A stretch of DNA of 64,000 nucleotides from positions 124,001-188,000 of IMG/VR virus record IMGVR_UViG_3300025319_000005, one strand, 5' to 3'. The position numbers and the translations under genes are program-made. Below are positions 36,310 through 45,608 of this stretch, piece after piece. Position 1 is the stretch's first letter, and each line of letters opens with the position of its first letter. The stretch is from a virus. The notes under the pieces are model-generated. The model was not told the origin of the DNA. It saw nothing but the letters and a program-made list of their open reading frames with translations, and made no database searches.

Positions 36310-37266
36310 TTATTCCTTAAATATTTTAAAATATAGCTCTTCTATAGTTATGGAACATTTTTTATATTTCGAAGAATTTTTTCTCCATGTAATAAATTCA
36401 AGATTAGCAATATGCCCTATAACTTCAGGAGGAATATTGTTTCTGAAGCCCTCTGAAATTGAATATTTATGATCTAAATGATAAGCTCCTTCAGTTCTAT
36501 AATTTCCTCTTTTCTCATGATGAATAAGTGAACGTATTGGTTGTTTTTCTGTAATTGATTTGACTTTTCTATAATATTTTTGTCTTTCAGATAATGTTTT
36601 TTCATATTCCTCATAATTTAATCCTGTACGTTTAACAAAATCACATTCTGGACATCCTTGTTCGTGTCCTGTGTGTGCAAGTGGAATTTGAAGGAAGTCA
36701 CCATGTTCTTTACAGGTTATAAATCCTTTTGTGTGATTATTAATATATATAAAATTTACATATGTATATTTATTTTTATGAATTGCATTTGAATCGTTTA
36801 CAAACTTTTCATGTGTACCTCTTTGAGAGTTGCCTTTTTTTATTATTCCACATTCTGGACATCCTTGTTCTTGATTTAAATGAGCATCTGGAGTTTGTGA
36901 AAAACCTCCATGACTTGGACAAGTTATAATTCCTTTTGTGAAAGCATCAATATATATAAATTTATCGTATATATAAAAAGAATCATGAACATCATTTCCT
37001 TCTTTAACAAATGTTTCTTTTGTTTTTCTACATCTATCTCCAACTAATTCATTTGCACATTTTTTACATCCATGAATACTCAAATGATTTCTTGGTAGTT
37101 GAGAAAAATCTCCGTGTTTTTCACAAGTAATTATAATATGCGTATCCCAATTAACAAATATTGATTTAGGGTATGTATACAATTTATTATGAATATCATT
37201 TGCTCTTTCAATAAATGTTTCTGTTGTTATTTTTTCAATAACCAAACCGTTGTTATTCTTTAACAT
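36310..37266 (-). CDS. homing endonuclease with three zinc-finger repeats
   Basis: Three repeats, each with CEKHGDF- or CPSHGGF-type then GC..C segments (residues about 50-80, 110-145, 170-205), the DUF723-like module of phage endonucleases. The C-terminal part, AYHLDHKYSISEGF, with LEFITWRKN and a later Lys, fits an HNH nuclease core. Free-standing homing endonuclease of the T4 Hef/Mob style. Its start overlaps the preceding ribbon-helix-helix gene by 14 bases. Confidence 0.8.
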   Translation of the reverse strand: MLKNNNGLVIEKITTETFIERANDIHNKLYTYPKSIFVNWDTHIIITCEKHGDFSQLPRNHLSIHGCKKCANELVGDRCRKTKETFVKEGNDVHDSFYIYDKFIYIDAFTKGIITCPSHGGFSQTPDAHLNQEQGCPECGIIKKGNSQRGTHEKFVNDSNAIHKNKYTYVNFIYINNHTKGFITCKEHGDFLQIPLAHTGHEQGCPECDFVKRTGLNYEEYEKTLSERQKYYRKVKSITEKQPIRSLIHHEKRGNYRTEGAYHLDHKYSISEGFRNNIPPEVIGHIANLEFITWRKNSSKYKKCSITIEELYFKIFKE

Positions 37267-37417
37267 TTTTTATAAATTTTTTTTCAAGTATTTCACGTAT
37301 GACTTCTGCTACGCTTATAAAGTTGTTTTTTTCAGAAGACCTTTTTATTGCTTCTCTTTTTAATTCTTCATGAAGCTCTTTTGACATTCTCATATTTAAT
37401 TGAAAATTTTTTTTCAT
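37253..37417 (-). CDS. ribbon-helix-helix DNA-binding protein
   Basis: Small Arc-type protein from the ATG at 37417: strand QLNMRMSKELHEELKREAIK then helix-turn VAEVIREILEKKF. It probably binds its own promoter region and may control the endonuclease gene that overlaps it. TATGTTTG and a TTTAC element lie upstream. Confidence 0.65.
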   Translation of the reverse strand: MKKNFQLNMRMSKELHEELKREAIKRSSEKNNFISVAEVIREILEKKFIKNVKE

Positions 37418-37540
37418 TGTTTTACAAGCTTTAGTGTTATACAAACATAAATAGTATAGAAAAAATGTAAACTCTTATTTAATTGTAATTAAGTGTTTAT
37501 TTTTACTCATTAATTATTTATTTTTAAAAATAAAACAACA

Positions 37541-38458
37541 ATGCGTAAATTCAACATTATCGGAGGCATGCCTAGATGTGGCACAACTTTAGCTGGACAA
37601 ATTTTAAATTCTAATCCGAATTTTCATGTGACACCAACTTCTTCAATTTTGGATTCATTAAAGAATATAAGAAGCACATTTAGTCACAACCCAACTTGGA
37701 AGGCTCAAGATAGATTAAAGCTTATGCCAAATATTAGAGCTTCTATGAAGGGGTTTTTAAATGGATTTTTTGAAAATGAAAATGTTGTGTTTGACAAAAA
37801 CAGAGGTTGGTCAAATAATATTTCTTTATTAGATGATGTTCTTGGAAATAATGACACAAAAATAATCTGGTTTTATAGAAATCCTGTTGAAATTATTTCT
37901 TCCATAGAAAGCCAACACAACAAGACAATACTTTTAGAAAACACTGATGAAGCTACTATTCCAGGAATGTTTATGTCGCTCGACCGGCGCATAGGAACGT
38001 ATACAAATGAAGATGGATTAGTTGGACACCCAGTTGCCACATTGAAAGACGCGATTGAGATGGGATATCTTTCAAGAATTTTATTTGTAAAATACTATGA
38101 TTTAACTAATAACACACAATTTGTTATGAACGCTATTCATCAATTTATAGGAGAAGATTTCTATGAATATGATTTAAAAAATGTTAAACAAACAACATAT
38201 GAATTTGACGGGACTTATAATTATAAATTTCCACACACAATAAAAGAAGGAGAGATAAAATGGAAAAAAGCAGATATGACTCTTCCTATGAAATATATAC
38301 AAGCAATAAATGAAAGATTTTCCACTCTTAATAAATTAATTTTTGAAGGTGATGTATCTGAATTTGCTGGAGAAGAATTTTCTTCACATCAATTAAATAT
38401 TGTTATGCCACCAACACAACAAAATTCGGTTATAGAACAAAATCCTTTTCAAATATAA
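37541..38458 (+). CDS. sulfotransferase
   Basis: PAPS-dependent sulfotransferase. The 5'-phosphosulfate loop GMPRCGTT is at residues 9-16, and the 3'-phosphate segment is IIWFYRNPVEIISSIESQH, with a conserved Arg and Ser. Length of 305 residues is normal. The window's APS kinase would make its donor. Likely targets are surface glycans, a tail fibre, or a host lipid; the sequence does not say. Divergent from the ribbon-helix-helix gene. Confidence 0.8.
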   Translation: MRKFNIIGGMPRCGTTLAGQILNSNPNFHVTPTSSILDSLKNIRSTFSHNPTWKAQDRLKLMPNIRASMKGFLNGFFENENVVFDKNRGWSNNISLLDDVLGNNDTKIIWFYRNPVEIISSIESQHNKTILLENTDEATIPGMFMSLDRRIGTYTNEDGLVGHPVATLKDAIEMGYLSRILFVKYYDLTNNTQFVMNAIHQFIGEDFYEYDLKNVKQTTYEFDGTYNYKFPHTIKEGEIKWKKADMTLPMKYIQAINERFSTLNKLIFEGDVSEFAGEEFSSHQLNIVMPPTQQNSVIEQNPFQI

Positions 38459-38461
38459 TGT

Positions 38462-40573
38462 TTACAAATTATCATTATTATTTTGTAAATTCCTTATGAA
38501 TTCAATAGGATTAACTCCTCCCAAATCTTCAATACGTTGAATGTTTTGAATGAAATTATCTAAATTTAATTCAGATTCATTTCCTCTCGAAGTAGAAAGT
38601 CTTAAATCTGCAAGCTCTTTATAAGAAATTTCTTTTTCTTGTAAAAATTCCATTATATTAGTTTTAAATCGGTCAGAACCTTGTCTATTGCAAGTTGCTT
38701 TAACTTGGTCAAATTCTAATTTTCCATATTTATCAGCTTTCAATCCAAGCATAAATTTTTCAGGTTCCCCTCCCTCTCTTTTTTCGTCAATATCTTCTAC
38801 TATGCATAACACATATTGAGAATTAGAAACTCTATTTACATATGAGCCGGCACAATTTTTCATGTCCTGCGAAGCCTTAAGGAGTAATTCTGGTGTTCTT
38901 ATCAATCTTACTTTTAAGTTTTTTTCATATTCTTCAAGAATTTTATATTGTGAAACAAAACTTACAAATTCTTTATTTTTAGCATCATTAGAAAGTAAAT
39001 TAAAATGGTCAATTAATTTATTATGATATTCTTCTAATTCCTCTATTTTTTTTATTTTGTGGAATTCTTTATTTGAATCCCAGTTGAGCGCTCTAATCAT
39101 TCTAAGACTATCGTCGTAACTCGTCAAATCAAAACTCTTCAATAAAGTATAATCTAAAGGTATTTTTGACAATTCTTCCTCATTTACTTCTTGAATTTGT
39201 TCTGTGTCTTTAATTAAAAATCTTTCTCTGGCATATTTCAATTCAGTATTAGTTTTATTAAAAGAAAATAGTTTTTTTCTTTCTAAAGAACTTAAGGCCA
39301 ACGAAATTATTTGATTAATTTTAAGCATATTCATATCTGCTCTAAATTCTAAGCTATACCATAAATTAACTAATAAATTAACATTATTTTTTTTAACAAG
39401 TTCTATAAGTTCATTAAATGAAATGAATTTAGTATATTTTATTAAAATTTTATAATCAGAAAATCTTTCTATTATATTAAAAACATATGGGGAAACACTT
39501 TTTTCTTTTATGTCTTCACGCAAAAATCTTTCACCATCTTTATTTTTTCCTGTTTGATTTTCATTGTTGTTAAATCTGGAAGCATCAAACTTAAACGTTA
39601 CCTCTCTTCCGCTTTCAGCCTTAAATACATAACCCATTTTTTCAGAATCATAAGCATCTAATTCTTTGCTTATTTCTTCGTTTTTATAATTTACAAGATA
39701 ATTGAAAATTTTAAGAGGAGATGTTGCTCCATTATCTGATAACTCTTGTGGATTAGGAAGTTTGCAATCATTCATCATATCAAAAAGAAATATAGTTCCT
39801 TTTGTTAATGCTATTGTAGATAAGTTTGAATAGCAAATTATTCCAAAAAATATTGAGGCTACTTTTATAATAATGTCCAGTCCTGATTTACCGACCATTT
39901 GACTCATTAATTCATCTATTATATTTATGTTCTGTGAATCGGATACAAAATTAGCCATTCTATTTATAAATAAATGAACATCAAATAATCGTTCAGTTGT
40001 CTTTACTTCTCCATAAAGAAAAAACTCTAAAACAATTGACATCACCCTATCAAGATTAAATTCAATTTCTTCCTTGCTGAAATCTTTAAAATAAAGTTTT
40101 TTGGCAGTTTTATCAAATTTTATCCAAGATAAACTTTCATTTAATTCTAAAGAAGGTTCATCTTTTGAAATGACGAAAGGCATTGACCTTTTTTTATCAA
40201 AATTTATTTTTGCTATAAATCTTTGTTTTATTAATTTAACATCATTTTCATCTTCATAAAAACAATATGACTCAAAAAATTGTTTTTCACATTCTTGAAT
40301 AATTCCAGCCGTTTCCTTAGTTGAATAATCTGTATCGCATTTTTCGCATTTAAGAGAAAATCTGGCCATACTATTCTCATCGAATAAACCTGTAATATCA
40401 CCTATATCAGCTCCTTCTTTTATACTTACTTTCATTTCTGAGGCTACGACCTTTCTATCTTGTTTGATTAAATGGCCACATTTACAAAAAAATAAATCTG
40501 TATCATTTTTTGCGTCATCATAATGAAAAGTAAACTTATTTAATATTTCTTCTTCTTTGATTAATTCTCTCAT
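38462..40573 (-). CDS. PcfJ-like protein with zinc ribbon, second copy
   Basis: 703 residues. N-terminal CKCGHLIKQ and CEKCDTDY form a zinc ribbon. Near residue 570-650, LLLKASQDMKNCAGSYVNRV, then QYVLCIVEDID and KFMLGLKADKYGKLEFDQVKA, give the PcfJ core. Similar in length and layout to the protein at 10354 but diverged. Ends four bases after the convergent sulfotransferase. Confidence 0.65.
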   Translation of the reverse strand: MRELIKEEEILNKFTFHYDDAKNDTDLFFCKCGHLIKQDRKVVASEMKVSIKEGADIGDITGLFDENSMARFSLKCEKCDTDYSTKETAGIIQECEKQFFESYCFYEDENDVKLIKQRFIAKINFDKKRSMPFVISKDEPSLELNESLSWIKFDKTAKKLYFKDFSKEEIEFNLDRVMSIVLEFFLYGEVKTTERLFDVHLFINRMANFVSDSQNINIIDELMSQMVGKSGLDIIIKVASIFFGIICYSNLSTIALTKGTIFLFDMMNDCKLPNPQELSDNGATSPLKIFNYLVNYKNEEISKELDAYDSEKMGYVFKAESGREVTFKFDASRFNNNENQTGKNKDGERFLREDIKEKSVSPYVFNIIERFSDYKILIKYTKFISFNELIELVKKNNVNLLVNLWYSLEFRADMNMLKINQIISLALSSLERKKLFSFNKTNTELKYARERFLIKDTEQIQEVNEEELSKIPLDYTLLKSFDLTSYDDSLRMIRALNWDSNKEFHKIKKIEELEEYHNKLIDHFNLLSNDAKNKEFVSFVSQYKILEEYEKNLKVRLIRTPELLLKASQDMKNCAGSYVNRVSNSQYVLCIVEDIDEKREGGEPEKFMLGLKADKYGKLEFDQVKATCNRQGSDRFKTNIMEFLQEKEISYKELADLRLSTSRGNESELNLDNFIQNIQRIEDLGGVNPIEFIRNLQNNNDNL

Positions 40574-40629
40574 TTTTTGGATTGTTATTGTTCGCTTTTC
40601 AAATTTAAATCAAATAAAGTTAAAAAACA

Positions 40630-40665
40630 AAAATCCGGACAGTAATACCATCCGGATTTCTAAAT
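40630..40665 (-). terminator. intrinsic terminator
   Basis: AATCCGGA and TCCGGATT pair across an 11-base loop, followed by TTTTTG on the minus strand, just after the scaffold-like gene. Confidence 0.75.
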
Positions 40666-40678
40666 AAAAATTATTTTT

Positions 40679-41476
40679 TTATAAATTTTTCAACTCTTCG
40701 TTTATTTTTTTAAGCTCTTCTTCTAACATAGATTTTTTTGCCATTTTACGAGCTTCTCTTCTGACTGTTTCGATTAATTCTTTTCTGGTATAGCTTTCTT
40801 TAAGTTCTACCTGAAGAGCTTCTTTAGGAGCATCTTTTGGCTCCCCATCTTGATTGCTGTTACCTTGATCGGTTTCTATACCTTTCATAATAGGTGCTTC
40901 ATCTTTTACAACAGGAGCCTTTTCTTTCACAACGGCTTTAGCTTGACCAGCAGTAACACCTTTTCCACCTTTTGCAGCACCTGCCTCAACATATGTTTTT
41001 GTTTCTTTATCCGTAAGACCATCCATTGTATTCATTTCTTCTTTGTTTTTTTCAACAAATGGTGCAGAAACTTCTTTTTTTGGATTTTCTTTTTTGGATT
41101 CAAAAGTTGCGTTGTGTTGACCAGCAGTAACACCTTTTCCGCCTTTTTCTGTGCCGGCTTTTACACTGACAGCGGTAGCAGCTTTTTGGTCACTACCTAA
41201 ATTTTTAGCAGTTGAATTTAGTTTCACATCTGCCGGAGCAACTGATGGAGCTTTCCCTGTTTTAGATTCTGAATTTTTTGTGCTTTTAAAAACAAGAGCC
41301 TTATTAGAGTCTCCAAGACCATCATTTTTATTCATTTTTTGATCGATTGGACTCCCGAGAGATTTAATCTTTGCAGGTTGTTCTTTTTCTTCTGATAATT
41401 GTTTTTGGATATTTTTTGCTTCTGCAAGAACCATTTTTTTAAAATCTTCTGCAGTGATTTTTTTTATATTTGCCAT
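40679..41476 (-). CDS. prohead-core-like protein with repeats
   Basis: From the ATG at 41476: leader ANIKKITAEDFKKMVLAE cut before AK. The body is Lys/Glu/Ala-rich and low complexity, with two copies of KGGKGVTAGQ (around residues 105 and 180). The C-terminus is a basic helix. This resembles scaffolding-type proteins that are packaged and cleaved. An upstream in-frame start would add a hydrophobic stretch outside the pattern, so I rejected it. Confidence 0.6.
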   Translation of the reverse strand: MANIKKITAEDFKKMVLAEAKNIQKQLSEEKEQPAKIKSLGSPIDQKMNKNDGLGDSNKALVFKSTKNSESKTGKAPSVAPADVKLNSTAKNLGSDQKAATAVSVKAGTEKGGKGVTAGQHNATFESKKENPKKEVSAPFVEKNKEEMNTMDGLTDKETKTYVEAGAAKGGKGVTAGQAKAVVKEKAPVVKDEAPIMKGIETDQGNSNQDGEPKDAPKEALQVELKESYTRKELIETVRREARKMAKKSMLEEELKKINEELKNL

Positions 41477-41536
41477 TTTTTCTATTGTTTTAGAATAAAT
41501 ATAGCGTGAAAAAAGGAAAATCAAGAATTTAAAGTG

Positions 41537-42028
41537 TTATTTAATCCATGGAAAATCTTTTCTGAACAATACTTTTGTTTTTTCATTTCTGTTTAAATCA
41601 CTTTCTGTTATTTCTTTAAAATATTCTTCGGCAGTTTTTTTAAGAAGGACTATTTTATGCGTATCTAAATCCTCTTTAATAAAAGCAGTACTTCTATTTC
41701 TTCTAAGTAATTCATATTGTTGATATATTGAATTAACTAAAACAGCCCAATTATTTTTAACTACTAAATCGAAATGCTTTAAAGCATGGCACGCTTCACA
41801 CAAAAGAATAAACTCTGCAGTATCATGTTCAGTTCCATTCCACCATTGTAAATGTGCTTGTAATGACTCTTTATCGCCATTAGTGTATCCACAACCAAGA
41901 CATGTATCTGAGCCGTTTTCAAAAACATCTTTTATAATTTCATTATATTTTTCTCTGCCTCCAGGTAGTGATTTTAAAAATTCCTTTTCAGAAGGAGAAA
42001 TTGACGGTATTAACTTAAAATGTTTCAT
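41537..42028 (-). CDS. HNH endonuclease, small
   Basis: 163 residues with CLGCGYTNGDKESLQAHLQW, then FILLCEACHALKHFD, two CxxC pairs and His residues that make an HNH or zinc-stabilised nuclease core. Probably a free-standing homing endonuclease. An excellent host-type promoter precedes it. Confidence 0.7.
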   Translation of the reverse strand: MKHFKLIPSISPSEKEFLKSLPGGREKYNEIIKDVFENGSDTCLGCGYTNGDKESLQAHLQWWNGTEHDTAEFILLCEACHALKHFDLVVKNNWAVLVNSIYQQYELLRRNRSTAFIKEDLDTHKIVLLKKTAEEYFKEITESDLNRNEKTKVLFRKDFPWIK

Positions 42029-42046
42029 ATTTGGATATTAACCAAA

Positions 42047-42077
42047 CAAAGATAGTAAAATATTAGCTTTTAACAAA
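42047..42077 (-). promoter_or_regulatory. Bacteroidota-type promoter
   Basis: TTTG, 19 bases, TATCTTTG on the minus strand, 19 bases before the HNH gene start. Confidence 0.65.
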
Positions 42078-42644
42078 ACCAACCTTAATATTATTATTAA
42101 CAAACATAAAATAACAATTTTTTCCAGAATGTTTTAAACCGGTTGCTCTATAATTGAAAAACTTAGCATCTTTTCCTGAATAATTTTCAACATAAGAATT
42201 AGCTATTTCTTCGTTTTTCATATTAAATTCAAACTCTTGTCTTGATATCGCTTTAATATTATCTTTGTTTTTAAGGCACATAAAATATGCGTAATTTTTA
42301 TCGTCATATGAAGAATATGACCTTACCATAAGAAGCTTTCCTGATATATCTAATTCTTCCGGCCTGAAATAAAATTGCTCAAGATGTTTTTCACATTTTT
42401 CTAAAATACCTACCATCATAGTAAATACCTCTGGAAGCTCTATTTTTCTCTCTTTCCATAAATTTTCAATATTTATAACCATATTATACGCTTCGTCGTT
42501 CTGACTAATCCCATAAGCAAAATGAGGGTCAAATTTTAGAGATTTTTCAAAAGCATGTATTCTGAAAACGTCAATTCTTTTTTCGTTTGATACTATAATA
42601 GTTCGTATAAGATTTTCTTTCATTTCATTTAAATATGCATCCAT
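42063..42644 (-). CDS. hypothetical protein, 193 aa
   Basis: Helical N-terminal half, beta C-terminal half (KNYAYFMCLKNKDN, KNCYFMFVNNNIKVGFV). No recognised family. Its 3' end overlaps the promoter of the HNH gene. Confidence 0.55.
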   Translation of the reverse strand: MDAYLNEMKENLIRTIIVSNEKRIDVFRIHAFEKSLKFDPHFAYGISQNDEAYNMVINIENLWKERKIELPEVFTMMVGILEKCEKHLEQFYFRPEELDISGKLLMVRSYSSYDDKNYAYFMCLKNKDNIKAISRQEFEFNMKNEEIANSYVENYSGKDAKFFNYRATGLKHSGKNCYFMFVNNNIKVGFVKS

Positions 42645-42737
42645 AGTTCAAAATTAACATCAATTTTAAAATAGTGAACGGAAATTTGTTTTTTCTTAGT
42701 ATTTATAAGAAAATATCTAAGATAAAATACATAAACA

Positions 42738-43259
42738 ATGGAAAAGAAAATCATAAAAATATCAGCAAAGCAACTTCAAACAATAATTTCCGAAGAAGCG
42801 TCAAGATATAAAAAAGTTTTAGAACTTAAAAGAAAACAAAAATCAATTATATCCCAACTAAATGAAATGTATGAGGCTCAAGAACTTCAAGAGTTGATGG
42901 GTGGAGAAATTAATGTTGATGAGGGATTTAAAGAGATACTTCAAAAAGCTAAAAAAGCTATAGGAATGCAAACTCCAGAGGAAAAAAGAGAAGCAGCGTT
43001 AGCAAAAATAAATTCAAACAAAAATTTAAAGGCTAAATATGCAGAAGCATTATCGATAAGCTCAGAAAGAGGAGAAGCTTATATTAAGTATTGGGAAAAA
43101 TGGCCAAATAGCAACGAAGGTGCAGAATGGGATGAAGCTCAAAAAAATTATGTACCATTATCTGATGTTGGACTTTCTAATAGACCTTTAGCTCAAAGAC
43201 TTGGAGCAGGAACAAGCTCTATGACTACTGGTGGCGGAGCTGGTGCTGTTAAAAAATAA
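42738..43259 (+). CDS. protein with capsid-type leader, 173 aa
   Basis: Leader MEKKIIKISAKQLQTIISE cut before E. The rest is helical with a Gly/Ala-rich tail (TTGGGAGAVKK). GTATTTAT lies 31 bases upstream. Followed by a strong terminator. Confidence 0.6.
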   Translation: MEKKIIKISAKQLQTIISEEASRYKKVLELKRKQKSIISQLNEMYEAQELQELMGGEINVDEGFKEILQKAKKAIGMQTPEEKREAALAKINSNKNLKAKYAEALSISSERGEAYIKYWEKWPNSNEGAEWDEAQKNYVPLSDVGLSNRPLAQRLGAGTSSMTTGGGAGAVKK

Positions 43260-43279
43260 ACATATAAATATTTAAACAT

Positions 43280-43304
43280 TAGAAAAGACTCCTCGGAGTC
43301 TTTT
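43280..43304 (+). terminator. intrinsic terminator
   Basis: GAAAAGACTC pairs with GAGTCTTTTC around a four-base CTCG loop, with T-rich sequence following. Confidence 0.8.
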
Positions 43305-43309
43305 CTGTT

Positions 43310-43738
43310 TTAAGTAAGTGCTAATATTTTTTTATCTATTTCTGTTAATGAAGAAATTCCTTTTTCACTTATTTTATCCAATACAGCATCTGAATTGAGA
43401 TTTTCTCTAATAAATGAAGTTGTCAAGTAATTTAAATAATCTTTTTTCGATTCTCCAGATATTTCTAATGAATTACCAAATAAAACAAACTTTGTGATGT
43501 CTTCATAGGAAAAATTAATTTCACATCTCAAATATTCGGTAAATAATTTTTCAATTGTCGAATCATCAACAACTGCATACATTGCTTCAAATCCTTCTTT
43601 TGTAGTAAATTCAATACATTCAAAAGAATTATATAACTCACATAATTCCACTACATAAGAATCTTCAAGTTTTCCAACAATTGTTTCCATTTGTTTAACT
43701 GTGTGTTTTGTTATTACTTTAATGAATTTCATAATCAT
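43310..43738 (-). CDS. hypothetical protein, 142 aa
   Basis: No recognised family. Mixed alpha/beta, acidic. An overlapping second ATG two codons downstream is an alternative start. Confidence 0.55.
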   Translation of the reverse strand: MIMKFIKVITKHTVKQMETIVGKLEDSYVVELCELYNSFECIEFTTKEGFEAMYAVVDDSTIEKLFTEYLRCEINFSYEDITKFVLFGNSLEISGESKKDYLNYLTTSFIRENLNSDAVLDKISEKGISSLTEIDKKILALT

Positions 43739-43809
43739 TAGTTTTTAATAAATACTAATCCTTTCCTATTAAAACGAATTTTAGCACAATTTGTTGCAAA
43801 ATTTTAAAT

Positions 43810-44076
43810 TTAAGAGAATATCATTCTCGTATTTGATTGGAAAATACAATAATAATCTCCATCTTCGTATTTTGTATTCCAAATACCATTTTTTGTTTTT
43901 TCATCCCACTCAGCAACAGCTTCTTGTTTTGATACATTTTTTGTTATATCAATCCATAAATTATCAAATCTGTCATATAGCCTTACAATATATTCTTCTT
44001 TTTCTTCTAAAGAATCAATAATTCGATGACGTTCTAATATTCTTTGATTCTTTTCATACTTTGTTCTTTTGCTCAT
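43810..44076 (-). CDS. hypothetical charged protein, 88 aa
   Basis: Basic N-terminus followed by beta-rich YIVRLYDRFDNLWIDITK. It begins one base after the Dam gene's stop, so it is likely in that operon. Function unknown. Confidence 0.55.
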   Translation of the reverse strand: MSKRTKYEKNQRILERHRIIDSLEEKEEYIVRLYDRFDNLWIDITKNVSKQEAVAEWDEKTKNGIWNTKYEDGDYYCIFQSNTRMIFS

Positions 44077-44077
44077 A

Positions 44078-44734
44078 TTATTTACAGTTTTTTAAATAAA
44101 CACATTCCATATGTTTTTTATTAGTTCCCATCATCTCTTTTAATGATTTAAAATTTAACCATTTATCATTTTGATTACCACAAACTATAACCTGTGTATC
44201 TAAAGAATTTATTATATTTTTAAGCTTATCATAATCAACTTTCCAATATGTGTATTTGTGAGATTGAACGGAATAAGGTGGGTCTATAAAATATGTGAAA
44301 TTTTCATTTACTGGCATGGTCATAGCATCCTTTTGATAAATTTTCCAATGTTTTATTTTATATACTTCGCCTGCAATCCTTTTTCTATCTTTTTCCCACG
44401 TACTCCTTACGCTCATTATGTTATTTGGTCGCGCCGCTCCCCTATTTCCTTGATAACCTATTAACCACCTTTCTTCATTACTTAAACTTTTTATGGTTCG
44501 TAAATCAAAACCAGGAGGAGCATCTGGTAAATTTAAAATATCATTTGCAGTTGCACCTTGCAAATATTTCCAGATTTTAAAAACTTTATCATATGTTTCA
44601 TAAAGAATTACATTTTTTTCAAAATATTCTAATGAATATCTTGCAAATCCAGCAAATGGCTCTATAATAGTGTCTTTTTCTGGAGCTGGATAACATCCTT
44701 TGACTTTCGATTTGGTACCGTAATAGCTAATCAT
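44078..44734 (-). CDS. DNA adenine methylase, D12 class
   Basis: N6-adenine methylase. Motif I is IIEPFAGFARYS at residues 23-34 and the catalytic DPPY is at 151-154. The start MISYYGTKSK fits the usual SPLRYPGGKS-like opening. 218 residues is short but complete for this class. It would protect phage DNA from a host or co-infecting restriction system, or act as an orphan. Confidence 0.85.
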   Translation of the reverse strand: MISYYGTKSKVKGCYPAPEKDTIIEPFAGFARYSLEYFEKNVILYETYDKVFKIWKYLQGATANDILNLPDAPPGFDLRTIKSLSNEERWLIGYQGNRGAARPNNIMSVRSTWEKDRKRIAGEVYKIKHWKIYQKDAMTMPVNENFTYFIDPPYSVQSHKYTYWKVDYDKLKNIINSLDTQVIVCGNQNDKWLNFKSLKEMMGTNKKHMECVYLKNCK

Positions 44735-44822
44735 GTTTTTATGTTTTTAATTGTTTATGCAAAAATACTATTTTTTTATTAACATTGTTGTTTGCTGGAT
44801 ATTTTTTAATTAAAATTGCACT

Positions 44823-45608
44823 ATGGAAAATAATGTTACAAAAATAGAAAAAGAAGGCGTTTCATATATATGTGCCCCTGATTTAAAAAAACAACATATT
44901 AACAAATTCATAAGCTTCACTCCGTTTGAGATAGAAAGATGCGCTCAATTTTCTATTGATATGATGAACAATAAGAACAAACCCAGAGGAAAACACGCAA
45001 AAGAAAACAGGCAAAGAGATGATGAAGAATATCTTTTCAACTGGTTTATTGGCTCATTGGGAGAAGTTGCAACCTATAACAAAGCATTAAAATCAACAAT
45101 AGATTGTTCTCCAGTTGATTTAACAATGATTGAAGGTTTTGATAATCAAGATTTTATATTTTTTGATAAATTTCCGATAAGCGTAAAATCGACTAAGCAT
45201 TATGGAGGAAACATGTTATTAGAAGACGATAAATATGATTTAGACGCACTTTATTTGCATAGTGAAGGTGGTAAAACTACTCCTTTGGAAGTAACTGCAT
45301 TTATAGGCGTTGCAGTTGGATTAGATAAATATAGATTTGATGAAGGTCTTAAAAAAGAAGATTACAAAAAATTTCTAATGTCATTAAACCCAAAATATCA
45401 CATTTATGGTTTTTTAGGAAAAAATGATTTAAAAAAAGAAAAGGAAAAAGGGAATCTTTTTTTAAAACACACAATAATAAGCGGAAAAACAAAAATGGAA
45501 GAAAATAATGTTGTTATACGTTTAGATGCATTAAGACCATTTGAAGGGCTCATAAAATTAAAAGAAAAAATTTTAAAAGAAAAAAATGAAGAAATTGAAA
45601 TTAGGTAG
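44823..45608 (+). CDS. type II restriction endonuclease, PD-(D/E)XK, predicted
   Basis: Residues 75-125 hold GSLGEVATYNKA, a DLTMIEGF segment and DFIFFDKFPISVKSTKHYGG, which fits a PD-(D/E)XK core with the K strand at ISVKSTKH. Overlaps the 5mC methylase start by 23 bases, a typical restriction-modification layout. Recognition site unknown. Confidence 0.7.
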   Translation: MENNVTKIEKEGVSYICAPDLKKQHINKFISFTPFEIERCAQFSIDMMNNKNKPRGKHAKENRQRDDEEYLFNWFIGSLGEVATYNKALKSTIDCSPVDLTMIEGFDNQDFIFFDKFPISVKSTKHYGGNMLLEDDKYDLDALYLHSEGGKTTPLEVTAFIGVAVGLDKYRFDEGLKKEDYKKFLMSLNPKYHIYGFLGKNDLKKEKEKGNLFLKHTIISGKTKMEENNVVIRLDALRPFEGLIKLKEKILKEKNEEIEIR

